Counted from the stretch's first letter, positions 44,269-56,789 are shown. The stretch: DNA of 64,000 bases from Phocoena phocoena (GCF_963924675.1 NC_089222.1:134752281-134816280); one strand, 5' to 3'. A program made the numbers and translations. Notes: a model not told the origin generated them from the letters alone.

Positions 44269-45699
44269 TTTGTACCATCTTCTAGTCCTACAACTCAACA
44301 ATCACTGGTGTTTCTGGACTGTCCCGAAAGGACTTGGAGACTAAGGATGCGATACTGAAGACAGTAATTATGCCACAGAATTTAAATGGAGAGTCTTCAG
44401 TCGTCCAAGACACAGAGATACAAACATGTCAAGATAAAATCAGCTGGATGAATAAAGGTTAGCAAACTGCCCCTTTCAAAAGGAGAATCCTCTTTCTAGA
44501 CATACGTTGTTATAACAAAATATTAGAGGAACGACAGAAACGTTCAATTAAATACTACGTGGATCAGAAACGACAGTAGGAGAGAAGCGTGGGGTGGTCC
44601 CCAGGGGTTCTTGGTTTACCCCTTTGTCTCTGAGCTCCAGCCTGACACATATGGTTCATAATATTATCCAAACACTGTCACACGTGTGGACAAAGGGGCA
44701 GTCAGAGCCCCAAGGCTGGTTCTCTGCCTTATTTTTAAGGTGTCGGACCTTCTTCAACACTGTCTTTGTGCTACAAGAGAAGAATGAAGGGAGGGAGGGA
44801 AGAATCGCAAATAATCAGTTTCAAACACAGCTCTAACCCACACACTGGAATATGGGTTTATGATTAGAGAATTGTGTGCACACAAAGACCCCTCTCAAGA
44901 CTCCCCAGGGCACAAGCTGTGGTCCCAGGAAAACGCATGTATAATCGGTGCTCTCCTGCCCACCGCAGCAGAACCGTGAGTGCACAGCTAGCAAGACATC
45001 CTGATTTATTTCCAGTTTTTGAAAAACTGGGAGATACACACTGCAGGGCAAGTCTCAAAACTTTCTGGGAAGCCGTTTCAGACAAGGGATTGGAGCAACC
45101 AAGGCACCCAGAATTCTTCCAGTGACACCACCCTTGCGAACACTTGGTGAGTTCTTAAAGTTTTGTTCTCCTTTTTTTTAATTCGCAAAAGCTCACAGTG
45201 AGCCAGACAAATTTCAATCCCGTATAAATTCAGATGACGAACCCACACAAAGCCCCCGAAGATTTGCAATGGAAATGGCAACGAGCCCTTAACTACAGAG
45301 CCCAATGTGACACTTGCTGCGTTATTGCGGTGTCTGATTTGGTATTCAAATGCCACTCAAGACAATGGTGCTTTATTACGTTTCTGACATCATTACCTTG
45401 CCTGCCGGCCGGCCACATCTCATGTACCACTGATCCTGGGAGACAGTCTTAACTCTTCACTCATACACACTAAGGAGGTGAAGTGACCAGGGAGGGGGCC
45501 GCTCGGAAAGATGAAAGGAGCAAAACCAAGTCCCCCATGTACCACGCCCACAACTCCTGCCGCGGCTGGCCCAGGGTTCTTTCTGGGCCCTGAAACCCTT
45601 CCAAAAGGGCTGTTTCTGCAGCCGAGCCAGGTACCTGTTGACTGCCCTCTCCCCCTCTCCATTACAAATCCTCTGTTGCTGTCACTGACACATGCCTCC
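44269..45699. other. Unique sequence, no gene seen
   Basis: No repeat family or exon recognised. Confidence 0.45.
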
Positions 45700-46060
45700 T
45701 GGCTCCTCTGGGTGGCCCAGCCTCATTAGGAAGGGATTTGGTGCCTGTGCGTTAATTGAGGCCCGGCTGCCACCTGCCCCTCGCAGGCCTCATCTGCCCG
45801 CTAACAGCTCCATAATTGTAATCATACGGCAGGGGCCCGGCAACAACTTGAGAACAGATCCCGAGCAGCGGCGCAGGCTCTGCGCTAGGCCGGGAGCACT
45901 GAAACAATTTATCAAGGGGCCAGATGTTTGCAGAGGAAAGGCACCTTGCACCAACAGTGGCGTGAAAACTCGCTGTTTATCATACTTTCCGGTGTGATAA
46001 GTGGAGAGATGGTCTTCTGGGGAGACATCGTTTAGGGTGAATAAAAGGCTTCTCATGGAC
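45700..46060. promoter_or_regulatory. Candidate conserved enhancer with GATA-type cluster
   Basis: Repeat-free DNA holds three TTATCA/TGATAA words within 92 bp (45909-45914, 45977-45982, 45995-46000), homeodomain-type 'gttaattgag' (45751-45760) and 'cataattgta' (45811-45820), and a CACCTG E-box (45771-45776). CpGs are interspersed. This is the most enhancer-like block by eye; function is inferred. Confidence 0.45.
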
Positions 46061-47470
46061 AGGGACGAACTCTGGAAAAAACAGGGCTGAGACGCCCGGC
46101 TTGCACACCGTTTAGAAGCAGCGCTGCTTATCCTGCACTATCTGAGCCCGTGCGTTTGACGGACTTCTATTCAGAGACCAAGAAATGTTTAGGGTGTCAG
46201 AGCACCATCCCGTGCCCAGTTTTGAGTAGAAGAGGTGCAGAGGTTAGTACCAAAAGCTGATCAGCCCCTTGGGAATGGTGAGGGAAGGAGGGGAGGAGAC
46301 ACACGACACAAAGGGAGAAAGTCAAACGCAGAGACATGTAAATGGAACAGAGATGGGAAACAACATATCATCAAGCTGGAGCGTCGGAAGGGACTTTGCT
46401 GTGGTATAGGATAAATAACTAGTGAGAGATGGAAGCCAATTCTAAACTCGGAATGTGAGGACTACATCTCTCTAGGGAGAAAGCGAGAAAGAAAGGAAAT
46501 GAGGAAGTTTCTACCATTATAGGAGATTATGGGATTTAGGGGCTCAGGAATCCACATCTGTAAGGAATCTATCTGGTCTTAATAGAAATCAGACTGTGGC
46601 AAGTAAGATGATTTGGTTTTTTGTCTGCTTCCTTGTCTGTTTATTTTCTAACTGTAAGTACAGCCCCAATGCTCTTCCCTGGGATTCGGAGGCCCGAGGC
46701 TCCTGGGATGCCCCATCACTACAGTATTTGTCAGGTCTCTCCATCCAGAACTGGGAAGTATTTTTTGCCTAGAGATTTCTGAGTCATTTCTGACCTATTA
46801 GTCCCTTCCTGGTGGAGGAGGGACAGAAAAGGAAATAAGGAAAACCCAGAATGAACCTCACGAGGGACAAAGCACTAAAAATAAAAAAAAGAGAGAGAGA
46901 GAGAGAGAGAAAGGAGAACAGAAAAAGCCGAACACAAAAGCTTGACTATGGAAGGAAAGGTTTGTAAGACGCGTAGCTTTCACCAGCAGACTCAGCCAAC
47001 TGATACAAATGTTCCTCTGATCCTGACTGCAGCCTCGTCTCCTCACCCCCATCTTTGGGCTTTCAGAAACAAACAGAAAGTAAAAACCTGCCCTGGTAGT
47101 GTGTTTTTTTAAATCAGCCAAGTTCTGGAAATAACTCCCTCCTTCCTAACAAGAAAAGAGAGAGAGGGGGAAACTGAGTGAACCCGAAATGGAAAAAGGC
47201 CAGGTATTTCAAATCACTCCCAGAAGAGGTTTTAGAATTGTTAGTAGCCATCGCCAAATGGGGTCCACTCCACCAAATTTCCCCAAACCTCAGGGTAAAG
47301 CCAGTTATATTAATTAAATTCCCCGGAGACCTGGGAGCGCAAAGTTACATTTTGCCAGGACGCAGGCTTTCGTACAAATACACCTATTCTTCTGGTTTCC
47401 TCCATGAATACATCAAGTGATTCTTAGGAAACATGATACCACTGTCTTTCTTCCTAAGTTTTTGTTTTTT
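46061..47470. other. Unique sequence, no gene seen
   Basis: No exon recognised. A (GA)n at 46890-46911 is the only repeat. Confidence 0.45.
46890..46911. repeat. (GA)n microsatellite
   Basis: Ten to eleven GA units follow an A-run. Confidence 0.9.
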
Positions 47471-47477
47471 CTATTTT

Positions 47478-47712
47478 TTTTAAACATCTTTATTGGAGTA
47501 GAATTGCTTTACAATGGTGTGTTAGTTTCTGCTGTATAACAAAGTGAATCAGCTATACGTATACATATATCCCCATATCCCCTCCCTCTCGCATCTCCCT
47601 CCCACCCTCCCTATCCCACCCCTCCAGGTGGTCACAAAGCACTGAGCTGATCTCCCTGTGCTATGCGGCTGCTTCCCACTAGCTGTCTGGTTTACGTTTG
47701 GTAGTGTATACA
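47478..47712 (-). mobile_element. 5'-truncated young L1, 3' UTR end, antisense
   Basis: 'aaacatctttattggagtag', 'gaattgctttacaatggtgt' and 'gtggtcacaaagcactgagc' are the reverse complement of the L1 3' UTR at 3205-3640. A short 'ctatttt' repeat at both edges (47471, 47713) may be the target duplication. Confidence 0.9.
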
Positions 47713-49234
47713 CTATTTTCCTACGTTTTGATAAAGAACACTTTAAGTCTTCCCAGAGCTCACAGTTACATCTCAGAAGCAAAGCCTTAAAAATGTTCTC
47801 CTGCATAATTTGCTAAGTGCCTCGTCTACACTTAATTCTGCCCTCAATGATGCAAAGCCCAGGGTCCCTCTGTTCACATCTTTCCAGGCTCGCTGCTGGC
47901 TCTCTCGCTCCCCCTCCAGCGTCCTTCTCTGGATGTCACTCACTGCTTTTCCCTCTCACTTCCTCCAGCCTGTGAACCCGAGGGGCCTAGTCTAGGCTGC
48001 TTCTGAGAGCTGGCAGATTTCAGAGGAAAAAAAACCACCCGAGAAAGAAAGAATGGCAGTTTGACACTGCACTGTCACAGTTAAAACGGGCCCTGCGCGT
48101 GACCCGGGCTTGGACACCGATGCCTCATGCCCAATCACAGCTGAGGCTGCATCTGCCACGGTTCACGGACCCGCCGCTCCATGCTGGGGGACCAGATGCC
48201 TCTGTTTATGTTCCCCTCCTCCCGGCCTTCTGTGGACAGCAGCAAGACAGAGCCGCTAGCCATCACTGGACTTCATCTGTCTTCGCAATCTTGTCTTTCA
48301 ATATATTCTTTTCTTTCCCACAAGACAGCCCGTTGTTCAAGGATCAGGCCAGGATACCACCAGCACCCCGCTCTGTTTTGCCATCGACTTCTGGCTTTAA
48401 ATTTCACCGGGGTTGTTTTAAGAATATCACATTGAAGAACCAACTTGAAATACCAGTACTTAGCCTTTCGGAGTAAAATTGACATATTTTGCTGGAAGTT
48501 GGAGTCTGGGAGAATGAGTGAGAGGTTTGAAGCCAGCAGTCAGCTGCCATTTCTAAAAGCCCCTCAAAGTGGTTTCGGTTTAGTATTTTGAATAAGTCAT
48601 GCTCAGCACATAAGCCTCCCCCTTTTCTCTCGCTAACCCTGAGGCATGTGACTCCCACCTAAGGGATGTCGGGCATCCCTTCATGACTTGGTGAGCTGAG
48701 CGCACAGAGCTGTCTGTCCCCAGGGTACAGTGGCTGCCACCTACACTGCCCACCCTGCAGCCCCAGGGAGCCAGGCTTGGGCCCTGGAGCCTCCGTGTCG
48801 TGGGAGCAGAGCAGACCCAGCCCACCATTTCCTGGCTCCCAAAAATACCACATGTCCGGCCAAAGAGGGAGACTGGTGGGTCTTCACTGACAGTGCTCTC
48901 TGTTTTCCAAATGTGATGGCCATCCCTTACGTGTCAATGGTTGACACACGCTGCTGAGGACACACATCTTCATCACCGGACCTGGAAATCTTCCTCTTGG
49001 TCACTGTATCACTATTGGAAATGCCTGGGATTTATTTCTTCTTCTCACTTCCCCTCCCCCAAAGACCCTTTCCATCACCCCCTACCCCCCATACTGGACA
49101 CTTCTCTTTCCAACATTGAACTTTAGAATGAGTTGTTGCCTAGAAGTGATATTACACTCAGTGGTAGCTTCTAGGCACTAGAGTTCAGCCACATTACAGG
49201 TTACACTAACTTTTTTTGGAGTGGCCTGCAATTC
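47713..49234. other. Unique sequence, no gene seen
   Basis: C/T-rich in places. Short overlapping open frames (48099-48476, 48580-48957) have no recognisable domain. Confidence 0.45.
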
Positions 49235-49535
49235 TAACAAATATGTATATATTCAATTAAATATTTGTTGAGATACAACCAGGTTTCAGGTACAGAATTA
49301 GGTCTTAGGGGTACACAGGGAAGTGAATCAAGGTCCCTGCCCTCAAGAAGTTCACGGCAACACCAGGAAAATCATCACTAATTCATCAAAATACAATGTG
49401 ATAAGTGGTACATAATGCAAAATACTATAAGGATGCTGACAGAAGGGCAAATAAGTTCTACCTGGGGTCACTGGGCTTCAATGAAGGTGTGACATTTGAG
49501 CTGAATCTTGAAGGATGGAAGGGGACATTCAGAGA
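49235..49535 (-). mobile_element. L2 fragment, antisense
   Basis: 'aatatttgttgagatacaac', 'aaggtccctgccctcaagaa' and 'gtgtgacatttgagctgaat' follow the antisense L2 order. Confidence 0.75.
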
Positions 49536-49757
49536 GAGGCGTAAACTGTCATTCTCTCCACTACAAGGGAGACATGGTGCTGGAGCCCCCAAAATGAGTA
49601 TGACTCCAACCCTGCCCCCCAGTGGGCTTTCTGACATATGCCTAAAATGGATATAATGGTACTTATATTGAAAACTATGCTGTGAATGCCTCGTGGTGAT
49701 TTAACAAATGAGGTTTTGAAAAGTAACTCATTTATAAATGGGCTGTTGCCTAAATTT

Positions 49758-49969
49758 TTTTTTTTTTTTTTTTTTTGCGGTACGCGGGCCTCTCACTGTT
49801 GTGGCCTCTCCCGTTGCGGAGCACAGGCTCCGGACACGCAGGCTCAGCGGCCATGGCTCATGGGCCCAGCCGCTCTGCGGCATGTGGGAATCTTCCCGGA
49901 CCGGGGCACGAACCCGTGTCCCCTGCATCGGCATGCGGACTCCCAACCACTGCGCCACCAGGGAAGCCC
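49758..49969 (-). mobile_element. Short-form CHR SINE, antisense
   Basis: A long T tail precedes the typical antisense short body. A perfect 15-bp duplication 'ctgttgcctaaattt' flanks it (49743-49757 and 49970-49984). Confidence 0.96.
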
Positions 49970-49984
49970 CTGTTGCCTAAATTT

Positions 49985-50684
49985 GAATATCAATTACAGA
50001 CATACACTTTGCCACCTTTAGTCCTTCCAAATTCCTGGGACCAGCATGCATGCCACGGAAAACAGAAAAGATCCAAAGAGCAAATTGTATCAATACTCCA
50101 AATATTTAAATGATATTCATCATGCATGGAGTACATGCAAAGCACATACTAAGTGCCCTTAGTGAATTCAAGAGGTATATGGATTTGGTATATTTGAGTT
50201 TATACAAACCAATTTATGAGCATTTTATATTACGATGGTTACCAAACAAGACCCTGTCTGTATTAATAATCATTTTAAATATTCAAGGTATTATTTTAAC
50301 CCCTAAGTCTTCCTTCAGACCTGAGGAGTTTCTTAATGACCACAACACCTTCAATGGGCTACTTGAAGATGTAGTACACACTGGTGGTTACCTGCGACCA
50401 GCCCAGACCAGGGAACAAAGCACAGTGCACAAAGGGAACCGGGAAGCATCTCTTTACCTGGGAAGAACTGAAAAGCAAAATTTAACTAAAAGCAAGGGCA
50501 AGGCCATTTATATTACTTATAAGTTACCAGAAACAACTGATGGTCATAAGGGTCTACTTTGAGTTAATAAAAACACATGCATATATCTCTTTCATATCTA
50601 AAAATCTAAGGATTTTACATTTCCTGATAGGTAATTATATAAGAAAACTGATCTACTGGTACTGTAGGGGCCCCTATGACGTGA
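49985..50684. other. Unique sequence, no gene seen
   Basis: The 150-codon plus-strand frame at 50110-50562 is the longest open frame here, with no known domain. Its AT-rich composition is not coding-like. Confidence 0.4.
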
Positions 50685-50787
50685 GCATTGAATTAGAGCT
50701 CCATGAAACACCCTTCCATGACCAGGGCCTGGCACAGAGAAGGTGCTCCAGGAATGTTTGTTGAATGAATGAATGAATGAATGAATG
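50685..50787 (+). mobile_element. L2 3' end with (GAAT)n tail
   Basis: 'ccagggcctggcacagagaa' and 'ggtgctccaggaatgtttgt' lead into six GAAT units (50763-50787), the terminal repeat of L2. Confidence 0.75.
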
Positions 50788-51383
50788 CAATTCTAGCTGC
50801 TCTGATGACTATAAAGATAAATAAGGCCCATCTAGTGTTTTTAATGGAAAGATATGGAGTAAATAATGATTGAATAAACTTGAGCTGTTTAATCTACCAA
50901 TAAAGACTTCATATTATGGAAAGGCCTGTTTTCTTATATTGATTAAGCATAAGAAAGGGAAAGCAGTCGTGGAGAAGGAAAAAAAGAAAGATAAAGAAAA
51001 GAAGGGAATTTTCTTAAAGATTCTATTGACTCCAATTCTCCCTAGATTTCCAACACATTCCTCTCAGATGTCACTTTGCAAATTTAATTTTAACCTAAAA
51101 AATTTTAGCTAAAAATAGTCAACATATTTTGGCAAGATGTCATTCATATAGAGCAAAAGGGTGCTTCTGAGGGTGACATTACATGTATGGGTGCTCTACC
51201 ACTCACAAACCTTAACACACACTTTCCCTTTTGAAAATAGTTCAGCATCTGAGTCATAGCTCCCCGAACATGCTTAACTAATAGTGACTCCAAAATAAGG
51301 CACAAACATTGACTAATTAATCCCCATGACAACACAGGGAAACCCTGAAAACCTATGGGCAGCACCCGCCCCCTGGGCATCCC
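50788..51383. other. Unique AT-rich sequence, no gene seen
   Basis: An A/G-rich tract lies at about 50950-51005. Nothing else is recognised. Confidence 0.4.
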
Positions 51384-51387
51384 CACA

Positions 51388-51396
<9 letters not shown>

Positions 51397-51418
<22 letters not shown>

Positions 51419-51623
51419 TTTTTTTTTTTATGCGTTACGCGGGCCTCTCACTGTTGTGGCCTCTCCCGTTGCGGAGCACAGGCTCCGGACGCGCAGGCTC
51501 AGCGGCCATGGCTCACGGGCCCAGCCGCTCCGCGGCATGTGGGATCTTCCCAGACCGGGGCACGAACCTGTGTCCCCTGCATCGGCAGGCGGACTCTCAA
51601 CCACTGTGCCACCAGGGAAGCCC
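51397..51623 (-). mobile_element. Short-form CHR SINE, antisense
   Basis: A (TTTA)n/T tail is followed by the antisense short body. A perfect 13-bp duplication 'cacagatttattt' flanks it (51384-51396 and 51624-51636). Confidence 0.96.
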
Positions 51624-51636
51624 CACAGATTTATTT

Positions 51637-52477
51637 TTAAGAATCTTGTTCTTTCTAGACTTTCTCTGATCGGCACATTGCCCCACCCACCCCTTCCAAA
51701 GCAAAAACAAAAAAACATAACAAACAACCTGGAATGTGTCAGGTTTCTTCCTCCCCCCACCCCCCATCCCGCGCTCTCTCTCTCTCCCTCTATCTCTGTC
51801 TCTTTCTCTATCTCTCATCAAAGGCACAGACGTTGGTCTTGGGTGTTGATTAGCGGACCCCCTTCCTGTAATTCAGCACCAAGGACACCTCCCACATTTC
51901 CGGGACCTGCTAGGGACAGACCACTCCATTTACTATAAGTGAGAGTTTTGGTCTAACGATCAAGGAAACCAGCCCACCAAGAAAAGTATCTCGCCCTAGA
52001 CATGCTTCCAGCCTGCTCTCACTGCAATGACTTTCAGGCAAGAAAAAAAAATATGTATCTTAAATATAATCCATACTTAAGCAAACACCTGATAAAATGT
52101 TTCCATTTGTAGTGTAACATGAAAGGCACAGATGTCCAGGTGTGTGTGACCTCAGAGAGTGGGTGGTATCACATACTCCTCACTTCCCAGGTGAGCAGAC
52201 CGAGTTCCATCAAGATAGCACCACCTTCTTGGAGTCCAGGGACAAGGGACTGGTTTCTGCTGACCACACTTTCTAAGCCTTCCTCAAATATTAGAAAACC
52301 AGCTATATGCCTAAAAGAAAAAAAAATTCCTTTTCTCTCCTAAGAACACTTCCCCTGTTGATAAATTTTTTAATAAGTATGCATTTGAAAGACTGTTCCT
52401 TTGGGGATTTATTATAAATTAACAACTTACAAGACTTTTTTATCCCCCTTCTCCCAGACCCCACCTCAGCCTTAATA
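51637..52477. other. Unique sequence with a CT-rich tract
   Basis: No gene recognised. A (CT)n-rich tract lies at 51774-51816. Confidence 0.45.
51774..51816. repeat. (CT)n-rich tract
   Basis: An imperfect CT/CTAT repeat, with C-runs just upstream. Confidence 0.8.
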
Positions 52478-52492
52478 AGACCAACAGCTTTC

Positions 52493-52789
52493 TTTTTTTT
52501 TTTAATTAATTGATTGATTGATTTTTGGCCACGTTGGGTCTTCGTTGCTGTGCGCGGGCTTTCTCTAGTCGCGGCGAGCCGGGGCTACTCTTTGTTGCGG
52601 TGCGCAGGCTTCTCATTGCAGTGGCTTCTCTTGTTGCGGAGCATGGGCTCTGGGTGCGTGGGCTTCAGTAGTTGTGGCTCGCGGGCTTAGTTGCTCTGCG
52701 GCATGTGGGATCTTCCCGGACCAGGGCTCGAACCCGTGTCCCCTGCATTGGCGGGCGGATTCCTAACCACGGCACCACCAGGGAAGCCT
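52493..52789 (-). mobile_element. Long-form CHR SINE, antisense
   Basis: A T/(ATTG)n tail is followed by 'gttgggtcttcgttgctgtg' and ends 'ccaccagggaagcct'. A perfect 15-bp duplication 'agaccaacagctttc' flanks it (52478-52492 and 52790-52804). Confidence 0.96.
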
Positions 52790-52834
52790 AGACCAACAGC
52801 TTTCATCTTTGTGAACCTCCTGTAGTGCTAAGCC

Positions 52835-52995
52835 CTCTTCTCACAGTGCCACCCTAGTTCTCACAGTCACCCTATAACACGGGGAATATTGTTCTTATTT
52901 TACAGATGAGGAAACAAAGGCAAAACAGCTGAGCAACTTGCCAAAAAAAAGCACACAGTTAATAGATGGTAAAATAAGGATTCTCCTCTATTCAG
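52835..52995 (-). mobile_element. MIR SINE, antisense
   Basis: 'attttacagatgaggaaaca' with 'aaagcacacagttaatagat' is the antisense MIR core. Confidence 0.8.
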
Positions 52996-53410
52996 CCTTA
53001 TTCCAAACCCCCTCCGCTCAATGACGTCCCCAGCAAAAGTCACTAACTGCACACAGACAGGTGCCTAAAAGGATCAGTGATGTATGAGGGCGAAAGAAAA
53101 ATGCTATTCTTTAAGTGTTTGCTATTCTGTGCCTTCTTTAGAAGTGAACCAGTCCACCTCTTAAGGACTGCCCCTAGAAGCTGTGGCATTACTCTTCTAT
53201 TTACATCCTGACCAATGGGCCAGAAATTACTCTTATGACCACACCTATGAGCAAAAGAGGCTGGAAAATGTAGTCTTAATTCCAGCAGTCTGGTTCGCTC
53301 TTGGAGTCAGGAGTCCTAAGAGGGGATCAAGGCTTCTGGGTTCAGAAATTAACATCCGCTGTCAAGGTGGCCAGGAAGCTGTCTGCTGAGGCTCAAAGTA
53401 AGGGCCATTT
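52996..53410. other. Unique sequence, no gene seen
   Basis: No feature recognised. Confidence 0.4.
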
Positions 53411-53423
53411 AAAATGTGCAAGC

Positions 53424-53675
53424 CATATACACACGAACAAATGTAGTAGGGTAGATAGCTGGGGGGAAGCAGCCGCAAGGCACAGGGATATTAGCTCGGG
53501 GCTTTGGACAGCCTGGAGGGGTGGGATGGGGAGAGTGGGAGGGAGGGAGACGCAAGAGGGAAGACACATGGGAGCATATGTATATGTATAGCTGATTCAC
53601 TTTGTTGTAAAGCAGAAACTAACACACCATTGTAAAGCAATTATACCCCAATAAAGATGTTAAAAAAAAAAAAAG
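53424..53675 (+). mobile_element. L1 3' end, first of a tandem pair
   Basis: About 250 bp of L1 3' UTR end in an A-run. It shares the variants 'gatattagctcggggctttg' and 'gacagcctgg' with the next copy; the copy at 3205-3640 reads differently there. The left flank 'aaaatgtgcaagc' (53411-53423) pairs with 54175-54187. Confidence 0.92.
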
Positions 53676-54174
53676 AAATGAAATTGAGCTATTTGTAATG
53701 AGATGGATAGACCTAGAGTCTGTCATTCAGAGTGAAGTAAGTCAGAAAGAAAAAAACAAATACCGTATGCTAACACATATATATGGAATTTAAGGGGAAA
53801 CAAAATGTCATGAAGAACCTAGGGGTAAGACAGGAATAAAGACGCAGACCTACTGGAGAACGGACTTGAGGATATGGGGAGGGGGAAGGGTGAGCTTTGA
53901 CAGGGTGAGAGAGACTCATGGACATATACACACTAACAAACGTAGTAAGGTAGATAGCTAGGGGAAGCAGCCGCAAGGCACAGGGATATTAGCTCGGGGC
54001 TTTGGACAGCCTGGAGGGGTGGGATGGGGAGAGTGGGAGGGAGGGAGACGCAAGAGGGAAGACATATGGGAACATATGTATACGTGTAGCTGATTCACTT
54101 TGTTATAGAGCGGAAACTAACACACCATTGTAAAGCAATTATACCCCAATAAAGATGTTTAAAAATAAATAAAT
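53676..54174 (+). mobile_element. L1 3' end, second of a tandem pair
   Basis: About 500 bp run from the ORF2 end ('gagatggatagacctagagt') through the whole 3' UTR to an A-rich tail. It starts directly after the A-run of the first copy. Right flank 'aaaatgtccaagc' (54175-54187). Confidence 0.92.
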
Positions 54175-54187
54175 AAAATGTCCAAGC

Positions 54188-55589
54188 AGTGTTACAGCTC
54201 AGCCCTTACCCTCCAAATCACACCTTCTCACTCATCACAGCCAAGCATAAATCAGTGAGTCTCTCCTGTTGTTTCCCACACTCTGGACCTGGGGAAAGTT
54301 AATTGACAGGTGCCCAAATAGAGCAGCAGATCTATCTGGAATGGCCATTCTCAGCCTTGGCTTTATAAAGCCCAAACCATCTCCAAATGCCTCAAACAGC
54401 ACAGTAAAATCAATAAAATATGTTTTTAAGAAAATTACATCAACGTTGCTTTAATTGAAACGTACAAACACACACACACACACGTGTGTGTATCTTATAT
54501 AGCTCTTTTAGAAATAGGGGGGAATGTCACCAAACCAAATATCCAATAAGAAAGGCTCACAGTTCCACAATGGTAAGGATCACAGCTCTAGGAAAAGCAA
54601 TGTTTGTTTTGGTCACTCACCCAAATGCCACAAGCCTGACCAAGTTAAATCTTTGCATTCAAAATTTCTGGTGGCTATTTGGCTATTGATTTTTGTAAGT
54701 TTTGATTCAGTCACCAGTCTTATTTTGCCTGTAACACTGATGCAAACTTAGTGAAGCCAGGAGACAGTCTTAAAGAGCCATATTTGCTAAGGCCATTGCT
54801 CAGCAAAAATGATAAAATCAGGGACAACTAAAAGCCACCACTGAGCTGGCCAGAGCTGCTTTAGTGGCCTTGATCCTAGCAGAATCAGTATTCCTAGACA
54901 GCCTTGATTCACAGCGTTCTGACAGTGGTGGTGGTCATGATGGCAGTGGTGGTCATAGTGGTGGTTCTTTATTGTTTCAAATACACTTATGTCTGTAAAG
55001 CACTTCTACCACTTGGAGGTTTTGCATCTAATATAGTTTCATCAGAATTACAGAATGCTTCATTTGCTTCCATTTCTATCACGGTCACGTAGACTAACCT
55101 AGCGCCAGGTGGAATTCACCAAGATGATGTTACTGTTGCCAGAAGCGGTATTGCTAAAGTGGCTGTGATTCCTGGGTCTCGTCTGATAGGTTCACAAGAA
55201 AAGTATAAGAAGCGTGAAGTTTAAAAGGGTCAACAATATAATTCCAGTACAGTCATAAAAATGGACCAGCAAACGCTGGCTCAAACGCATCCAAGCGTTG
55301 AATCGAATAATTCTCCAGAGGGACTTGTTGCTAGTCTCCCACATTTAGAAACACTAAGAAAAGTCTCAAGGTTTTTAAGGACCTCACAGTAAAACCAGTC
55401 TTTTCCTTGGGGGCTTCTTAACGAACCATGGGGAATTCAACAATTTAGAAGACACGTCCCCCGAATAGATTAACTGTAATAGCTTAGAAAAACAGGGTCC
55501 GTATTTTCTCATCTATTTCCACTTATTTAATCTGTTATTAAAATAAAAGAATAGGAAATAAAATGCTTTCAAACAATGAAACGAATTCA
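54188..55589. other. Unique sequence, no gene seen
   Basis: Repeat-poor DNA. It includes a (CA)n/(GT)n palindromic tract at 54467-54491 and a GGT-rich patch at about 54926-54966. Confidence 0.45.
54467..54491. repeat. (CA)n-(TG)n palindromic tract
   Basis: CA units switch to TG units at a central ACGT, so the tract is self-complementary and could form a cruciform or Z-DNA. Confidence 0.85.
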
Positions 55590-56000
55590 TGTTTTGCCCA
55601 TTTCAGCTCCCCTCCCATGAGTTGGAGGTTGAAATAAGACTCGGTTTGCATCATTCCTTAGAGCCCATAGGATACATTTGTAGTCACTCCAGCTCATTCC
55701 GACAGAATTGGAAGGAACTGCTGTGAATTTTACAGAAGTCATTGCTCTGTGACAAAGTTCACGGCTCCCCGCACCACCTGCCTTCCACTCCCACCAGAAG
55801 CCATCATTCCTGATTAAAGCAAACATTGTCAATTCGGCCGCGGCCAGGGCCTTCCAATCCCCTCTGAAAACATTGCCAGAACAGATCTCTGACTGGGTCA
55901 CGTCAGGTCACAGTATCCGTGGGTGGACAAAACGTAGTAAAAATTTTATGGGCCGCTTAAGACACATCGGATCCGCGCAGAACAAGCACCGTTCGAAAGA
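55590..56000. promoter_or_regulatory. Candidate conserved noncoding element
   Basis: Repeat-free DNA has interspersed CpGs ('aattcggccgcggccagggc', 55831-55850) and a SOX-like 'acattgtca' (55823-55831) next to 'gattaaag'. Function is inferred only. Confidence 0.3.
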
Positions 56001-56681
56001 GCGCAGTTGGCTTCAAGTTCTTCCGCAAACTCCTCGGCGTATGGAAACTTCCCCAAGATTTCTCTTGCCCCCTCTGCAGCCTGTTGCCCCCATAATTCCT
56101 CTGTCAGTCCAGACAGTGAACCTATTCTCTTTCGGCTTCACACCTCGGATGGAACACAGGAAATTTCAAAGTGGGTCTCTCTCCTTTGTTAAAAACCACA
56201 AGAGCTCTTCAAGAGAGAGGGGGTGGGTGTTGGAGGTGGGGTGCGGAGAGCAATGGAGCAGCTTTTTCAGAAACTTTTATCTTTAGCCAATGCCTGTCGG
56301 CCTCCACCAAGTATGGATTGATTTTGAGGAGTGATACATACAAGAAACTGGTTCATTTCATCCCCCTGTTTTTACTGACCATGTGAGAGAGGTGAGGAAG
56401 ACACACAGTCTCCCTACTGGGTCTCTCCCTTCGCAGGCAGACTTTGAGGGAGCTCGTCAGATCATGGAGAGCCCTGAACACCCTGCAATGAGATTTAGAC
56501 CTGATCCTGTGTGTGCCAGGAGCCACTGCAGGGCTCCGAGCAAGGGAGCAAACTGTCCTCTGTTTTGTCTGAGTTTTTTTGGCGCGCCATCAGATCCTGG
56601 ACATTGCAACATGAATCCCGGAAACTGTGAATGGCTTCCCCACACCCAAGGGGATCACCTGACGGAGGCTCTAGTCTGGAA
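56001..56681. other. Unique sequence, no gene seen
   Basis: The 137-codon frame at 55873-56286 has no known domain. No repeat family recognised. Confidence 0.4.
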
Positions 56682-56694
56682 CCCAGAAATTCTT

Positions 56695-56785
56695 TTTTTT
56701 TTAATTGTGGTGAAAAACACATAACGTTAAATTGACCATCTTAATCATTTTAAATTGTACAGTTCAGTAGTGTATTCACGTGGAA
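56695..56785 (-). mobile_element. L1M 3' end, antisense
   Basis: A T-run is followed by 'aattgtggtgaaaaacacat' and 'attgtacagttcagtagtgt', a common antisense L1M 3' UTR word order. Confidence 0.7.
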
Positions 56786-56789
56786 ACAA

